Shown here piece after piece: positions 51,030 through 59,806 of a DNA stretch of 64,000 nt (its first letter is position 1; each line of letters starts with the position of its first letter). The notes under the pieces are model-generated. The model did not search any database. It saw only the letters and a program-made list of their open reading frames with translations, and had not been told where the DNA came from. This DNA is from JAMOAD01 sp023621955 (GTDB taxonomy: Bacteria > Acidobacteriota > Aminicenantia > JAMOAD01): assembly GCA_035403085.1 (NCBI GenBank), contig DAONEM010000004.1, forward strand, positions 1-64,000. Reading direction: 5' to 3'. The translations under genes were made by a program, and so were the position numbers.

Positions 51030-51336
51030 GAAGGAATCCTCCTTGTAGAGAGATTTAAAAGGGTCTTCCCGGAGAGGGGAGCGGGACGCGGTCCCTTACA
51101 TTCACAGAGAGCCTCTCCCCCTTTCTGTTGGAAAGGAGAAGGTTCCTGAGAGCGGAGAAACACCGAAGAGGAAGATTCTTCGTACGCTCCTGTGGGTAGC
51201 CGTGCCAACGGGCCTCCTTCGACTTAAGAGTTTAATTGTGATTATACGGGAGAAAGGGAAAAAAGTGAGCTCGAAAACGAAAAACCACCCTTTCCCCCCC
51301 AACCGAAAGGGGTTACAATCCTCTTTTGGAGGTTCC
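51030..51336. other. intergenic region, long structured leader of the symporter gene
   Basis: 307 bases between divergent genes. A minus-strand TATAAT (51241-51246) would give the symporter mRNA a leader of about 205 bases with several small hairpins (CCGT/ACGG near 51210, CGAAGA/TCTTCG near 51170). No known riboswitch consensus was recognised. On the plus strand TACAAT at 51314-51319 and GGAGG serve the glycosyltransferase gene. Confidence 0.45.
51241..51246 (-). promoter_or_regulatory. -10 box for the symporter gene
   Basis: Perfect TATAAT on the minus strand; -35 is poor (TCACTT at 17 bases). Confidence 0.4.
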
Positions 51337-52524
51337 ATGAAGAAGATCGCCGTCGTCATTCAACGCTTCGGCAGGGAGATCGTCGGAGGGTCGGAACTCT
51401 ATGCCTTAAGACTTCTGGAGAAACTTTCCAACCGTTACTCTTTCACCGTGTACACGACCTGCGCCTTGGACTACCTGACCTGGGCGAACCACTACCCCTC
51501 CGGGGAGAGCCGCATCGGCGAGATCCGGGTCATCCGCTTCCCTGTCAGGACGCCGCGTAACATCGACCTTTTCAACCACTACATGGACGATCTCTTTCAG
51601 AAACCCTCCCTCACCGCAGAAGAGGAGCGGGAGTGGTTCCTCCGTCAAGGGCCATACTCTCCGGAACTGGTCGAGGCGGTGGAGCGGGAACAGGAAGAGT
51701 ACGATCTCTTTCTCTTCTTCACCTACCTCTACTACCCGGTCGTGGAGTCGCTCCCCCGGGTTCATAGGCCCCGCGTCCTGATTCCCACGACCCATCGGGA
51801 GAGGCCGCTCTTCCTGGAGACCTCCCGGTCAACCTTCACCCTGCCCGAGGGTGTTCTCGCCCTGACCGACGAGGAGAGGGCCCTCATGGACGAGGTCTAC
51901 CCCTCTCCCAAGAGACAGCTCAGGAGGACCGTGGGGGGAATCGGTATCGAACCTCCCGAAGAGATCGACCTCACCCCTTTCCTTGAGAGACACCGGCCTC
52001 TCTTCCCGTACATAACCTATCTGGGAAGGATCGACGAGGGAAAAGGGGTAGGGTGGCTTGTAGAGAAGTTTCGAGAGTTCGCCGCCCACAAACCCCTCCA
52101 ACTCCTGTTGGTGGGGCAGAAAAACCTGACCCTCCCCAAAGATCCTCGGGTCCGTTGTCTAGGCTACCTTTCGGAAGAAGAGAAGTGGCAGGTCCTCAAG
52201 GGGGCGACCCTCTACGTTCACCCCTCCCGGTTCGAGAGCCTCTCTATCTCCATGCTGGAGGCCATGGCCGTGGGAACCCCCGTCCTGGTCAACGGGGAGA
52301 GCCCCGTTATGTTGGGACACGCCCTCAAGAGCAGGGCGGGACTCTACTACAAAGGGGAGGAGGAGTTTCGAGAGGCCCTTGGCTGGCTACTGGAGAACCC
52401 TGAGGCCCGGGAGAGGATGGGCCGCTCGGGAAGGGAGTATGTGAGGCGCAACTACTCTTGGAAGGCTCTACTGGAGAGGGTGACGGAGGCCTTGGAAGAG
52501 GTGATGGAGAAGACGGCCCCTTAA
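51337..52524 (+). CDS. GT4-like family glycosyltransferase
   Basis: 395 residues, GT-B fold. N-terminal IAVVIQRFGREIVGGSELYALRLLEKLSNRY is the GGSE-type acceptor loop; the C-terminal half has YITYLGRIDEGKGVGWLVEKFREF, LYVHPSRFESLSISMLEAMAVGTPVLVN with the E-x7-E pair, typical of retaining GT4 enzymes. ATG at 51337 with GGAGG upstream; a longer frame to 51202 has no ribosome site. Its stop codon overlaps that of the convergent ATPase gene. Substrate unknown; envelope sugar transfer is likely. Confidence 0.9.
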   Translation: MKKIAVVIQRFGREIVGGSELYALRLLEKLSNRYSFTVYTTCALDYLTWANHYPSGESRIGEIRVIRFPVRTPRNIDLFNHYMDDLFQKPSLTAEEEREWFLRQGPYSPELVEAVEREQEEYDLFLFFTYLYYPVVESLPRVHRPRVLIPTTHRERPLFLETSRSTFTLPEGVLALTDEERALMDEVYPSPKRQLRRTVGGIGIEPPEEIDLTPFLERHRPLFPYITYLGRIDEGKGVGWLVEKFREFAAHKPLQLLLVGQKNLTLPKDPRVRCLGYLSEEEKWQVLKGATLYVHPSRFESLSISMLEAMAVGTPVLVNGESPVMLGHALKSRAGLYYKGEEEFREALGWLLENPEARERMGRSGREYVRRNYSWKALLERVTEALEEVMEKTAP

Positions 52525-53213
52525 GAGGCCGTCTTCTCTTCGTGGAAGATCACACCGTCACGGATCTGGATGACCCGATCGGTCTGTTTGGCCACGTCCG
52601 GATCGTGGGTGACGATGACGATGGTGTTTCCCTGTCTATGAAGTTCATGAAAGAGGGCCATGATCTCTTTGCCCGTCTTCGAGTCGAGGTTTCCTGTCGG
52701 TTCGTCCGCTAGGATCAGAGAGGGGGAGTTGGCCAAGGCCCTGGCGATGGCCACCCGCTGTTGTTGACCTCCCGAGAGTTCCGTCGGCTTGTGGTGCATC
52801 CTCTCCTTCAGGTCCATCTGGCCGAAGAGTTCGTCGACCCGTTTCTCCCTCTCCTTCTTGGGGATTCCCGAGTAGATCAGGGGAAGCTCGACGTTGTGGA
52901 AGGCCTGGGCCCTGGGCAAAAGGTTGTAGTTCTGGAAGACGAACCCGATCTCCTTGTTCCGGATCTGGGCGGATTCGTCCTCGTCGATGGAGCTGACGTC
53001 TTTGCCTTTGAAGTAGTACTTCCCGTCCGAGGGGGAGTCCAGGAAGCCGAGGATGTTCATGAGAGTGGATTTCCCCGAGCCCGAGGGCCCGATGATGGAG
53101 AGTAACTCCCCTCTCTCTATCCCGAAGGAGACGCCCCGCAGGGCGCCTACTTCGGTCTTTCCCATCATGTAGATCTTCTTGAGGTCTTGGACCTGAATGA
53201 GAGTGTCCGTCAT
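52521..53213 (-). CDS. MacB/LolD-type ABC transporter ATPase
   Basis: 230 residues. Walker A GPSGSGKSTLMNIL, Q-loop FVFQNYNLLPRAQAFHNVELPL, signature LSGGQQQRVAIARAL, Walker B LILADEPTGNLDSKTG, switch His in VTHDPDVAKQ. This is the MacB/LolD/FtsE class that pairs with a type VII (MacB-fold) permease. It starts just after the MacA-like gene stop (ATG 53213 with GAGG; a TTG at 53219 is less likely). No permease gene follows; the next gene is on the opposite strand. Confidence 0.93.
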   Translation of the reverse strand: MTDTLIQVQDLKKIYMMGKTEVGALRGVSFGIERGELLSIIGPSGSGKSTLMNILGFLDSPSDGKYYFKGKDVSSIDEDESAQIRNKEIGFVFQNYNLLPRAQAFHNVELPLIYSGIPKKEREKRVDELFGQMDLKERMHHKPTELSGGQQQRVAIARALANSPSLILADEPTGNLDSKTGKEIMALFHELHRQGNTIVIVTHDPDVAKQTDRVIQIRDGVIFHEEKTAS

Positions 53214-53215
53214 GA

Positions 53216-54475
53216 TCAATCCTCGGGGTTGCCGGGGGAGTTGTCGCCCTTGTCTTTCTTGAAGTTCATGCGACCCTTGCCGGCATCTTGGACGGTGACC
53301 TTGATAGGATCGCCGTCTTTCAGGTTTCTCAGGTTCTTGAAGGGGCCAACGATCACCTTCTCCTTCTCCTTAACCCCTTTGATGATCTCAACGTCCATTT
53401 CGCCGCTGATCCCCTTCTGGACAGGGACGAACTTCGCCTTCCCGTCTCTTTCAACGAAGAGCCCTTCGAGCTCCTTCTTGGCGTCCTTCTCGTCTTCCCT
53501 GATCACGATGGCGGAGATGGGAACGCCCAGGACCTTGTCCTTCTTGGCGATAATGATATCCGCGGAGGCCGAGAGGCCGGGCTTGATGGTCTTCGGAGGA
53601 TCCACCAGGGTGATCACGGTCTTGAAGGTCTTCGCCTGTTCGCTGCTTCCGGAGGAAGAGCTGCTGGTTGTGCTGGTCAGGGCGGAGCTTCCCACCTCTG
53701 TGACCGTGCCCTTGATCACCATGTCGGGGTAGGCGTCGACCTTGACTTCCGCACCCTGGTCCAGTTTTACTTTGATGATGTCCGTCTCGTCGACTTGAAC
53801 TTCGACTTCCATGACCGACAAGTCCGCGATGGTCATCAGAATGGTTCCCGCGTTGTTCATCGTTCCGATCATGGCCATCTCGCCCTCTTCAACGTTGAGG
53901 GAGCTGACGATCCCATCGATGGGAGCGGTGATGAAGCTTTTGCTGATGGTCTTCTCGGAGCTCTTCAGAGCGGCTTTGGTCTCTTCGATCTTGTGAACGT
54001 AGGATTCGTAGGTGTGCTTGGCGTTCTCGTAGGCCAGTTTCGTCTCCTCGTACTTCTCGTCGGAGATTAGTTTGGACTCCCAGAGGGTCTTGTACCGTTT
54101 GTAGTCCCTCTGTTTGCTCTCGAGTACGGTTTTCTGCTGTTCAAGCTGAACCTGATAGTCGTTGTAGTTGGCCTTGGCGCGCTGGGCTTCCCACTCACTG
54201 AACTCGGAGTCTATCTTGATCAAGAGCTGGTCTTTCTTAACGTAGTCGCCTTCCTTCACCGTGATCTTCATGATACGGCCGGTGACGTCGGAGGAGATGT
54301 TAACGAACTTCTTGGGCTTGACCTCTCCCGTGGTGTTGACCTTCTCGACAAGGTTCATGGAGGTGACCGGCTGAACCCTGACTTCGGTGACCGCGCCTTT
54401 GCGACCACGAACGTTGAAGAAGATAATGATACCCACCACAACAGCGATCCCTGCAATGATGAAGCCTTTCTTCAT
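53216..54475 (-). CDS. MacA-like periplasmic adaptor (HlyD family)
   Basis: 419 residues. N-terminal membrane helix (FIIAGIAVVVGIIIFFNV), split lipoyl domain (VNISSDVTGRIMKITVKEGDYVKKDQLLIKID .. KSFITAPIDGIVSSLNVEEGEMAMIGTMNNAGTILMTIAD), an alpha-hairpin of about 80 residues, beta-barrel and membrane-proximal domains, and a charged tail. A Ser/Thr-rich insert (STTSSSSSGSSEQ) lies in the barrel region. Normally works with MacB and TolC. The candidate promoter has TATGAT; AGAGAGG is the ribosome site. Confidence 0.92.
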   Translation of the reverse strand: MKKGFIIAGIAVVVGIIIFFNVRGRKGAVTEVRVQPVTSMNLVEKVNTTGEVKPKKFVNISSDVTGRIMKITVKEGDYVKKDQLLIKIDSEFSEWEAQRAKANYNDYQVQLEQQKTVLESKQRDYKRYKTLWESKLISDEKYEETKLAYENAKHTYESYVHKIEETKAALKSSEKTISKSFITAPIDGIVSSLNVEEGEMAMIGTMNNAGTILMTIADLSVMEVEVQVDETDIIKVKLDQGAEVKVDAYPDMVIKGTVTEVGSSALTSTTSSSSSGSSEQAKTFKTVITLVDPPKTIKPGLSASADIIIAKKDKVLGVPISAIVIREDEKDAKKELEGLFVERDGKAKFVPVQKGISGEMDVEIIKGVKEKEKVIVGPFKNLRNLKDGDPIKVTVQDAGKGRMNFKKDKGDNSPGNPED

Positions 54476-54547
54476 CCTATACCTCTCTTTCTTCTGATCT
54501 GGAATTGGCGAATCATACTACGAAATACGGAAGGGGGTCTACTTTTG

Positions 54548-54576
54548 TTGCCAACCGCCCCACTTTTGTTTATAAT
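54548..54576 (+). promoter_or_regulatory. consensus promoter of the M23 gene, near-leaderless
   Basis: TTGCCA (54548-54553), 17-base spacer, perfect TATAAT (54571-54576); ATG after 8 bases. The 10-mer CACTTTTGTT occurs in the spacer and, less one base, just before the -35. Confidence 0.7.
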
Positions 54577-54584
54577 TTTCTCCC

Positions 54585-56858
54585 ATGTCCCTGAAGCCAA
54601 ACCTGAAGAGAACCCTCTTCCCCCTGTTGGTCATCTTTCTTTTTCCCTGTCTGAGAGCCGCTCTCGACGAGTACCCCATCCTCTCCACCGAGATCAAGAT
54701 GAGCTCTTTCTTCGGCGAATCCCGGGAGAACCACTTCCATGGAGGGGTAGATTTCAGCACCTTCGGGAAGTTGGGCCTCCCCGTCATGGCCGCCGAGGAT
54801 GGGTATATCTACCAGTTGACCTCGAAGTTTTACGGTTGGGGCAAGGTGGTCTACATCCGCCACAAGGACTTCGTCTCCCTCTACGCCCACCTGGACCGTT
54901 TCGAAAACGAGAAGTTCGGGCTCCAGAGACTGGCCGATGCCGCCGCCGCCAAGGGAGACGGGAGGTACATCGGGGATCTTCTCCTTCCGGGCGAGGGGAT
55001 TCCCGTGAAGAAGGGTGAGGTGATCGCCTATTCGGGAAACACCGGCGCCGGGTCGGCCCACCTCCACTTCGAGCTTCGGGACTTCCACGGAGACCCGATC
55101 TCCCCCTTCAAGGTTCTTCCCCTTCACGACTCCCTGGACCCGGAGATCGGTTTTGTCCGGATGATTCCTCTGGAAGCGCTCTCCCTTCTGAACGGAGGCA
55201 TCGAACCGGTGATACTCAAGCCTCTGGGTGGGCGGAACGGAGGCTCCCCGACGGTTGTGACGGGGGCTTTCGCTCTTCAGTTTTCCGCCTGGGATCGGAA
55301 CCGTATCGACGATCGGACCGGAATCGCCGGGTGGAAGTTCTTCGTCGATGGGGTTCCGATCTGCGACATGCTCTTCGACCGTCTGCCCTTCGGGCAGAAC
55401 GGGGAGACCGCCTTGATCTTCGATATTCCGGGGACATCCTACTGGTACGACCGCTTCCTCTACCGAGGGTATCCCTACAACGGGGAGTGGGCCGGAAAGA
55501 CCTTGAAAGACCCGGAGGCTCTCTTCGCCTCTCTCGAGGAGGGGGAGCATACCTTGACCCTGGAGGTGTTTGACTTCGCCGGAAACAAAGCCTCCCGCTC
55601 CTACCTCTTCCGCAAGGTCGATCCCCGCAAGTATGGGAAGGCGACGCTTCAGAAGAGGAGCAAGAGTCTCTTCTTCCTCCGTTTTCCCTTCGCCCTCCCC
55701 GAGACCCTGGAGGTACAGATCAAGGCTGTGGGTGGTTTCCGTCCCCTTCCCTTCTCCTCTGTCTCCGGAGGGATCCTCTTCCAGCTGGCTCCTCCCTACG
55801 GGGAAGAGAAGTTGAGGCTTCGTTTCAGGGATACTCCCCTCTCCCCCTGGATGAACCTCGCCTTCCCCTGGACCTCCAAGGAGGTCGAAGGGTTCCAAGT
55901 GGAGAGAAAGAGGGATTGGATAGAGATCGACTCCCTCGTGAGCGGTCGCGTTCTCTTGAACGGACGCCAGGAGAGGCTGGAGAGGGGGAGGACACTGATT
56001 CCCGATCCCCCCGCCGGAGGAGCCCTGGAGGTTGAGGTTTCCAAAGGGAGAGCCCTCTTCCAGCTCCCCGCCCGGGAGAGCGGAGAGCTGAAGACGCGAA
56101 TCCTCGGCGCTCAGCTTGTGGAGGAGAGCCGTCAACAACCCCTGGACGACTCCCTGACCTCGGGCCTCTGGAGCTACCGCCAGGGGGTGGTGGACAACAA
56201 AACCTTCTTCCTTGTTCCTAAAGGGGGGGAGAGAAGGGTCGAGAGGGAGGGGAACCTGGAGCTTCTCTTCGACTCCCAGAGCCTCTTTCAGGACTTTCTC
56301 TTCCGTCTCGACAACCTGACCCCCTCGATTCCCCGGGGCCTCATCCCCTTAGGGAAGGCGTGGACGATCTCTCCCGAAGACGAACCCTTCCGGGGTAGGG
56401 GAGGGGTAAGGCTCCGCATGCTTCTCCCGCTGGGGACGAACCAACAACAGGTGGCCATCTTCCGGTTCCGTAGGACCACGGGGCGATGGACCGTTGCCGG
56501 AGAGAAGGTGAACAACGGATGGGTTGAAGCGGAGATCTGGAAGGGAGGTCCCTACCTCCTCATGGCGGACCGTTCGGCTCCGACGGTGCGGATCGTCGGC
56601 CTTCGGAAAGGGGCGGTCTACCGCCGTCTCGGTACGGTCCGAGCCCTTCTCTCCGACCAGGGGAAGGGGATCGACTACACCACGACCTACTTTATCTTGA
56701 ACGGTGAGAGGGTCTGGGCCGAGTACGACCCCGACAGCGGGGGGATGAGCGCCGACCTCTCCTCTCTCACGGTCAAGGGGAAGAACACCCTGGTGGCGAC
56801 GGTGAAAGACTACGCCGGGAACGAAAGCCGTCAGACCCTGCTCTTCCGCATTCGCTGA
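54585..56858 (+). CDS. M23-family (LytM) peptidase-domain exported protein
   Basis: 757 residues with a signal peptide (LKRTLFPLLVIFLFPCLRA). The LytM/M23 domain lies at about 40-185: NHFHGGVDF (His and Asp zinc ligands), LYAHLDRF and SAHLHFELRDF, so catalytic residues are present. The remaining 550 residues are beta-rich, with Ig-like or fibronectin-like units, ending TVKGKNTLVATVKDYAGNESRQTLLFRIR. Members cleave or bind peptidoglycan cross-links; the long C-terminal part may anchor to envelope polymer. No Shine-Dalgarno; the TATAAT ends 8 bases before the ATG. Confidence 0.88.
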   Translation: MSLKPNLKRTLFPLLVIFLFPCLRAALDEYPILSTEIKMSSFFGESRENHFHGGVDFSTFGKLGLPVMAAEDGYIYQLTSKFYGWGKVVYIRHKDFVSLYAHLDRFENEKFGLQRLADAAAAKGDGRYIGDLLLPGEGIPVKKGEVIAYSGNTGAGSAHLHFELRDFHGDPISPFKVLPLHDSLDPEIGFVRMIPLEALSLLNGGIEPVILKPLGGRNGGSPTVVTGAFALQFSAWDRNRIDDRTGIAGWKFFVDGVPICDMLFDRLPFGQNGETALIFDIPGTSYWYDRFLYRGYPYNGEWAGKTLKDPEALFASLEEGEHTLTLEVFDFAGNKASRSYLFRKVDPRKYGKATLQKRSKSLFFLRFPFALPETLEVQIKAVGGFRPLPFSSVSGGILFQLAPPYGEEKLRLRFRDTPLSPWMNLAFPWTSKEVEGFQVERKRDWIEIDSLVSGRVLLNGRQERLERGRTLIPDPPAGGALEVEVSKGRALFQLPARESGELKTRILGAQLVEESRQQPLDDSLTSGLWSYRQGVVDNKTFFLVPKGGERRVEREGNLELLFDSQSLFQDFLFRLDNLTPSIPRGLIPLGKAWTISPEDEPFRGRGGVRLRMLLPLGTNQQQVAIFRFRRTTGRWTVAGEKVNNGWVEAEIWKGGPYLLMADRSAPTVRIVGLRKGAVYRRLGTVRALLSDQGKGIDYTTTYFILNGERVWAEYDPDSGGMSADLSSLTVKGKNTLVATVKDYAGNESRQTLLFRIR

Positions 56859-56860
56859 CC

Positions 56861-57961
56861 ATGATCGTCAGACCCACCCTTCTTCTTGATTCCCGCCGGG
56901 TGGAGCGGAACATCGAAACCATGGCAAGGAAGGTCCAAGGGGAGGCGGTTCGTTGGCGGCCCCACATGAAGACCCACCAATCCGCACAGATCGCGGAGCT
57001 TTTTCGGCACCGCGGCGTGGAAGCCATCACGGTCTCCTCCCTCTCCATGGCCAAGTACTTTGCCGACCACGGGTGGAGGGACATTCTGGTCGCCTTCCCG
57101 GTGAACCTCCTGGAGAGGGAGCTCCTTGTTGAACTCGCCTCTTGCGTCCATCTGGGACTCCTTGTAGACTCTCCTCTCCCCCTCTCTCAGTTGGCCTCCT
57201 CTCTGGAGAGCCCGGTCGATCTCTGGATCAAGATCGATGTCGGCTACCGGAGGGCGGGACTCTCCTGGGATGACGAGAAGGGCGTACTCTCTCTGGCGGA
57301 GGAGATCATGCAGAGGCCTTGCTTCAGGTTCCGGGGCTTTTTGACCCACGGCGGCCAGACCTATTCGGCCGGTTCCCCTGAGCGAATCCGAGAGATCTTC
57401 CGGGAAAACCTTGACAGGATGAACTCCCTCAAGAGAGCCTTCTCCCTCAGGTTTCCCCGAGTCGGCGTGGAAATCTCCGTCGGAGATACTCCGGGCTGTC
57501 GGTTGGCGGAGGGGTGGAGGGGAGTCGACGAAGTGAGACCGGGAAACTTCGTCTTCTACGACCTTCAACAACTCTCCCTCGGGGTCTGTTCACAGGAGGA
57601 GATCGCCTTGACCGTGGCCTGCCCTGTGGTCTCTCTCTACCCGGAACGCTCCCAGGGGCTCCTCTACGGCGGGGCCGTCCACCTTTCAAAGGATACCTTC
57701 TTGGACGCTCAAGGCCGGAGGCTCTACGGGTGGGTCGTCCCCTTGAGAGAGGAGGGTTGGGGCAGGGTGGAAGAGGGGGGTGGGCTCCTCTCCCTCTCCC
57801 AAGAGCACGGTCTCTTCGAACTGACTCCCCCTCTGGCCGCCTCTCTTCGTGCGGGCGGCCTGGCCGCCGTCCTTCCCGCCCACTCCTGCTTGGCCGTATC
57901 CGCCCTGGGGGCCTATCAGACCCTGGATGGGAGGGCTGTGGAGAGGCTGAGAGAGGCATGA
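56861..57961 (+). CDS. DSD1-like PLP enzyme (D-serine dehydratase / D-threonine aldolase family)
   Basis: 366 residues with an alanine-racemase-like TIM barrel. WRPHMKTHQSAQIAEL holds the PLP Lys, LWIKIDVGYRRAG and VGDTPGC line the cofactor, and PAHSCLAVSALGAYQ at the C-terminus gives the His-x-Cys zinc site of eukaryotic-type D-serine dehydratases and D-threonine aldolases. Likely acts on a D-hydroxy amino acid; the exact reaction is not resolvable. It starts 2 bases after the M23 gene stop, so the two are co-transcribed, which might link it to D-amino acids released from cell wall. Confidence 0.85.
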   Translation: MIVRPTLLLDSRRVERNIETMARKVQGEAVRWRPHMKTHQSAQIAELFRHRGVEAITVSSLSMAKYFADHGWRDILVAFPVNLLERELLVELASCVHLGLLVDSPLPLSQLASSLESPVDLWIKIDVGYRRAGLSWDDEKGVLSLAEEIMQRPCFRFRGFLTHGGQTYSAGSPERIREIFRENLDRMNSLKRAFSLRFPRVGVEISVGDTPGCRLAEGWRGVDEVRPGNFVFYDLQQLSLGVCSQEEIALTVACPVVSLYPERSQGLLYGGAVHLSKDTFLDAQGRRLYGWVVPLREEGWGRVEEGGGLLSLSQEHGLFELTPPLAASLRAGGLAAVLPAHSCLAVSALGAYQTLDGRAVERLREA

Positions 57962-58133
57962 CCGCTTAGAAGCAATAAATAGGATGAACTAGAGATAAAT
58001 AATTAGATTTAAAACGGTTTAAAGGCCTATTATTTAATGGATTGAAGGTATTTAATGAATATTATGCTGTATTGATTATTTTTAAAAGTTTTAGCCGGAA
58101 GCCTCTACCGAGGAGAGAACCTTGGTAGGCGAT
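57962..58133. other. AT-rich island between convergent genes
   Basis: From about 57966 to 58094 the sequence is roughly three-quarters A+T by eye, in a region otherwise near 60% G+C. It contains TTTAAAACGGTTTAAA (58009-58024) and repeated ATTTAAT words. A hairpin CTACC-AGG / CCT-GGTAG (58105-58128) lies at its right edge. No ORF. Convergent genes on both sides need no promoter here. Confidence 0.7.
58105..58128 (-). terminator. hairpin after the HcnB-like gene
   Basis: CTACC (58105-58109) and GGTAG (58124-58128), with AGG/CCT inside, form an 8-bp stem with one mismatch, 6 bases past the stop of 58134-59534. T-runs follow on the minus strand in the AT-rich island. Confidence 0.4.
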
Positions 58134-59534
58134 TCAGGAGGAGGGGTCGGAGGGCCGCTTCCCCTGAAATGGGAAGTAGGGTTTTGAAGGGAAACGGGAA
58201 GAGGGGGGTCTCTCCGGCTGAGTCTCGCTCCAGAGGGAAAAGAGCTCTTCCACCAGGGGGTGGCAGGTCCTCCCCTGGCAGGGTCCCATTCCGGTCCTCG
58301 TGAAGACCTTGAGGAAGGAGAGGTTGTCGCACCCGAGTTCGAAGGCCTCTCTGACATCTTTCAAGGAGACCTCTTCGCAACGGCAGAGGATCGTCTCGGG
58401 AGGAAGGTTCCCGAAAAGCCCCTTAGGGAAAGGGTAAACCGTGTTCAAGGCCCGGCTGTAGCGAAGGGCCCCTCGGCGGCGACGGATCAGCCCCTCTTTA
58501 CGCTTCGTCAGGTCCGAGTCCTTCCGTCCCAGGTCTTCCATGAGGGAGAGGGCCGCCAGCTCGCCCTCCAACAAGGCCTTCTCGGCTCCCCCCACGCCGG
58601 TGACTTCGCCTGCGGCGTAGAGCCCCGGAAGTGAGGTGTGTAGATCGTCCAGCGTGGGAACCACCCATCCCCCCAAGGAGGGGTCTCTCTTGAGAGGGAC
58701 CTCCAGGAGGGAGAAGAGCTCCGTGTTCGGGAGAAACCCTCCGCTGATAGCCGCTGTGTCCGTCTCGAAAGAGCGTCTGGAACCGGGGATCTCTTCGCCT
58801 CTCCTGTTTACTTTGGCGATGGTCACCCGTTCAAGCTTTCCGTTCCCTTCTGCGGCGACAAGCCTCTCGGAGAAGTGGGGAACCGCTCCCTTACGCAGGA
58901 GGTCCTCCATGTAGACGAAGCCTTCGACGGTTTTAGAGGGGAGGGAAGCCAAGGCGAGGGCGAAGGGAAGCTGGGAGGCGATTCCGCGTTCCTCCAGGAG
59001 ACGTACCACCTCTCCCCCTCTCTTGACGATTTCGGCGGCCGCGGAGAAGAGGAAGGGCCCTGTGCCGGCGACGACGGTTCGGCGGCCCGGGAGCTTTCCG
59101 CCCTCTTTGAGAAGGAGCTGAACCCCTCCGGCGGCCATGACGCCGGGGAGAGTCCACCCTGGGAAGGGAAAGAGCCTCTCACGGGTTCCGGTGGCGATGA
59201 TCAGACGGTCCGTCTTCACCTGGAGGAGTCCCCCAGGGCTTTGGAGAGCCAGGGTGAAACCCCTCTGGAGGGAGAGGAGCGTCGTCGCAGACATCACCGT
59301 GAGGGAGGGGAGAGAGGGAAGCTTTTCTATGAGGGAGAGACCGGCCCTCTTTGCCGGGGGCATCCACCCGGAGAGGGGTAAAGGGCCGGAGGGGGGGCGT
59401 CTCAGGTACTGCCCTCCGGTCTGGTGGTTCTCGTCGACCAGGAGGGTCTCTACTCCGTGGGTGGCCAGTGTGACGGCGGCCTTCAATCCGGTTGGTCCTG
59501 CGCCGATAACGACGACTTCAAAGGTGTCTTTCAT
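58134..59534 (-). CDS. HcnB-like FAD/NAD(P) oxidoreductase with [2Fe-2S] BFD domain
   Basis: 466 residues. FAD-binding EVVVIGAGPTGLKAAVTLATHGVETLLVDENHQTGGQYLRR, a central NAD-type RTVVAGTGPFLFSAAAEIVKRGG, LPGLYAAGEVTGVGGAEKALLEGELAAL, and a C-terminal BFD-like iron-sulphur domain ILCRCEEVSLKDVREAFELGCDNLSFLKVFTRTGMGPCQGRTCHP with four Cys. This is the architecture of HcnB/opine-oxidase A and hydroxyproline/proline dehydrogenase alpha subunits. The ATG at 59534 overlaps the stop of the ferredoxin-like gene (ATGA). The usual third, substrate-oxidising FAD subunit (HcnC type) is not adjacent. Confidence 0.88.
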   Translation of the reverse strand: MKDTFEVVVIGAGPTGLKAAVTLATHGVETLLVDENHQTGGQYLRRPPSGPLPLSGWMPPAKRAGLSLIEKLPSLPSLTVMSATTLLSLQRGFTLALQSPGGLLQVKTDRLIIATGTRERLFPFPGWTLPGVMAAGGVQLLLKEGGKLPGRRTVVAGTGPFLFSAAAEIVKRGGEVVRLLEERGIASQLPFALALASLPSKTVEGFVYMEDLLRKGAVPHFSERLVAAEGNGKLERVTIAKVNRRGEEIPGSRRSFETDTAAISGGFLPNTELFSLLEVPLKRDPSLGGWVVPTLDDLHTSLPGLYAAGEVTGVGGAEKALLEGELAALSLMEDLGRKDSDLTKRKEGLIRRRRGALRYSRALNTVYPFPKGLFGNLPPETILCRCEEVSLKDVREAFELGCDNLSFLKVFTRTGMGPCQGRTCHPLVEELFSLWSETQPERPPSSRFPSKPYFPFQGKRPSDPSS

Positions 59535-59806
59535 CTTGAGAGTTTGACCTTCATTCCTTCGCAGACAGTGGTTTGACACGAGCGAACCCCTGGGACGCCG
59601 TCGATCTCGACGAGACACTCGAAGCAGACACCCATGAGGCAGAGAGGGGAACGGGGCTCCCCCTTTTCAGGGCTCTTCCGGAAAGAGGTGTACCCGGCTG
59701 CCAAGAGGGCCGAAGCGACACTCTCTCCCCGTTGAGCCTCGACTTTCCGATCGTTGACCCAGAGGGTTACAAGCTCACCCGCCGGGGGTTTCTGTTTCAC
59801 TTCCAT
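59531..59806 (-). CDS. HcnA-like [2Fe-2S] ferredoxin subunit
   Basis: 91 residues. VTLWVNDRKVEAQRGESVASALLAAGYTSFRKSP is the beta-grasp start and PLCLMGVCFECLVEIDGVPGVRSCQTTVCEGM supplies four Cys in the C-x4-C-x2-C-xn-C pattern. Start ATG at 59806 with AGGGAGAA; a TTG at 59830 is less likely. Small subunit of an HcnAB-like oxidoreductase with 58134-59534. Confidence 0.88.
   Translation of the reverse strand: MEVKQKPPAGELVTLWVNDRKVEAQRGESVASALLAAGYTSFRKSPEKGEPRSPLCLMGVCFECLVEIDGVPGVRSCQTTVCEGMKVKLSR

Noticed and set aside
51030..51336. Glycine riboswitch upstream of the symporter
   Set aside because: A CACCGAAGAGG-like string lies on the plus strand, opposite to the symporter transcript, and the other conserved parts are missing.
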